This document shows, one piece after another, positions 63,269 to 64,000 of a stretch of DNA of 64,000 bases. The first letter of the stretch is position 1, and each line of letters opens with the position of its first letter. This stretch comes from Janibacter cremeus (GTDB lineage Bacteria; Actinomycetota; Actinomycetes; Actinomycetales; Dermatophilaceae), in assembly GCF_013409205.1 (NCBI RefSeq), contig NZ_JACCAE010000001.1, forward strand, positions 2,356,001-2,420,000, read 5' to 3'. The notes beneath the pieces are model-generated. The model was not told the DNA's origin. It did not search any database and worked only from the letters and a program-made list of their open reading frames with translations. Made by a program: the position numbers and the translations under genes.

Positions 63269-64000
63269 GTGAGTTCACTCGCCATCCGCCGCCTCACCCA
63301 GGCCGGCGTCGTCGGAGCCCTGGCGATCGGCGTTTCCGGCGTCGTCGTCATGGACAAGTCCGTGGCCCTGTCCGTCGACGGAGACACCTCGACCGTGCAC
63401 GCCTTCGGCGGCAGCGTCGGTGACGTCCTGGACAAGCAGGGCATCGACATCAAGAAGCACGATGTCGTCACGCCCTCGGTGGACACCCCCATCGAGAACG
63501 ACCAGACGATCGTCGTGCGGTACGGCCGCAAGCTGACCCTGACGGTGGACGGCCAGGAGCGCACCTACTGGACCACGGCCACGACCGTCGGCCAGGCGCT
63601 GAAGGAACTGGGAATCCGGGGCGGCGAGGACGCGAAGCTGTCCGCCTCGCGCAGCCAGACGATCGGCCGCCAGGGGCTCGAGCTCAAGGTCAACACCCCC
63701 AAGGACATCACCTTCGTCGTCGCCGGCAAGAAGTCGACCGAGACCGTCACCGCGGGAACCGTCGAGGACGCGCTGAAGGAGGCGAAGATCAAGTTCGACT
63801 CGAACGACAAGATCAAGCCCGGCGCGGACGCACGCCTGCGCGACGACATGAAGATCACGCTCGACCGCATCGAGCGCAAGACCACGACGAAGAAGCAGTC
63901 GATTCCCTTCACGACCGAGACCAAGAAGGACTCCTCGCTGACCGAGGGAACCGAGAAGGTCGAGCGCGAGGGCAAGAACGGCAGCGAGTCCGTCACCCTC
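63269..64000 (+). CDS. rpfB: Resuscitation-promoting factor RpfB, N-terminal part
   Basis: Open to the right edge (244 codons visible). GTG start at 63269 with GGAG upstream. N-terminal signal/anchor VVGALAIGVSGVVVMDKSVALSVDG, then three DUF348 repeats (VHAFGGSVGDVLDKQGI, YWTTATTVGQALKELGI, VTAGTVEDALKEAKI) and the beginning of a G5 domain (RKTTTKKQSIPFTTE). The transglycosylase domain that cleaves peptidoglycan lies beyond the window. DUF348-G5-Rpf order and the position after tatD identify RpfB. Confidence 0.9.
   Translation, partial: MSSLAIRRLTQAGVVGALAIGVSGVVVMDKSVALSVDGDTSTVHAFGGSVGDVLDKQGIDIKKHDVVTPSVDTPIENDQTIVVRYGRKLTLTVDGQERTYWTTATTVGQALKELGIRGGEDAKLSASRSQTIGRQGLELKVNTPKDITFVVAGKKSTETVTAGTVEDALKEAKIKFDSNDKIKPGADARLRDDMKITLDRIERKTTTKKQSIPFTTETKKDSSLTEGTEKVEREGKNGSESVTL

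Overview
The window is high-GC, almost fully coding DNA from an actinobacterium. The gene order matches blocks known from Mycobacterium tuberculosis and relatives: panD-lysS-lsr2-clpC with an MhuD-type haem oxygenase; radA-disA-mutY; ppx-sugar isomerase-proC-HTH-bS22-SDR-acyltransferase; rex-hemACDB-hemL; and metG-tatD-rpfB. The style (frequent GTG starts, 4-base overlaps, leaderless starts, GPH-type MFS, DUF6297-like protein) suggests the order Micrococcales, perhaps Intrasporangiaceae. That family placement is inference. I saw no rRNA, tRNA, insertion sequence, phage or CRISPR array, and no gene-free stretch longer than about 300 bases.

Layout: 1-700 holds the end of a GPP34-like gene and a VOC protein. 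967-6005 is panD-nadB-nadC followed by an ABC ATPase and a membrane protein. 6049-8796 is lysS, a small membrane protein, lsr2 and a FhuF-like iron-sulfur protein. 8819-11062 (minus) is a VOC protein and a split LigD (polymerase and ligase as separate overlapping genes). 11109-17158 is a TetR regulator divergent from a GH1 glycosidase-MFS-sulfatase-FGE operon. 17265-19085 is Ku and a Nei-type glycosylase. 19131-23967 is a membrane alpha/beta hydrolase, mhuD and clpC. 24183-25614 is an ArsR-SRPBCC-DinB operon. 25826-33276 is an N-acetylglutamate-synthase-like gene, then the minus-strand operon radA-disA-(gene interrupted by TGA)-mutY, and an FAD oxidase with a Cys-rich protein. 33335-40680 is ppx, an isomerase, TetR, an ABC-2 exporter, a lipid kinase, a PRODH-like gene, proC and a GNAT. 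40790-46362 is a TrkA-type protein, acuC, an HTH protein, ribosomal protein bS22, an SDR, an acyltransferase with a histone-like tail, and a glutaredoxin-like protein. 46494-53937 is rex-hemA-hemC-hemD-hemB-marR-hemL. 54068-64000 is a SpeE-like gene, sdhCAB, a CPBP protease, a TetR with a divergent small membrane protein, metG, tatD and the start of rpfB.

Shared themes: aspartate feeds both CoA (PanD) and NAD (NadB/NadC). Haem is made by the hem cluster behind a Rex-controlled promoter, and MhuD degrades it. DNA repair is represented by Ku, split LigD, Nei, MutY and RadA, with DisA signalling. The GH1-MFS-sulfatase-FGE operon looks like a self-contained cytoplasmic route for sulfated glycosides.

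The strongest unusual signals are: 24 exact copies of the 9-mer CGAAGGGGG or its complement, in several reading frames and in terminators; at least eleven genes with a TANNNT box 6-8 bases before the start codon (leaderless transcripts); well-formed operators for Rex, ClgR, ArsR and TetR regulators; and lysine-rich low-complexity tails on Ku, an acyltransferase and HemD.
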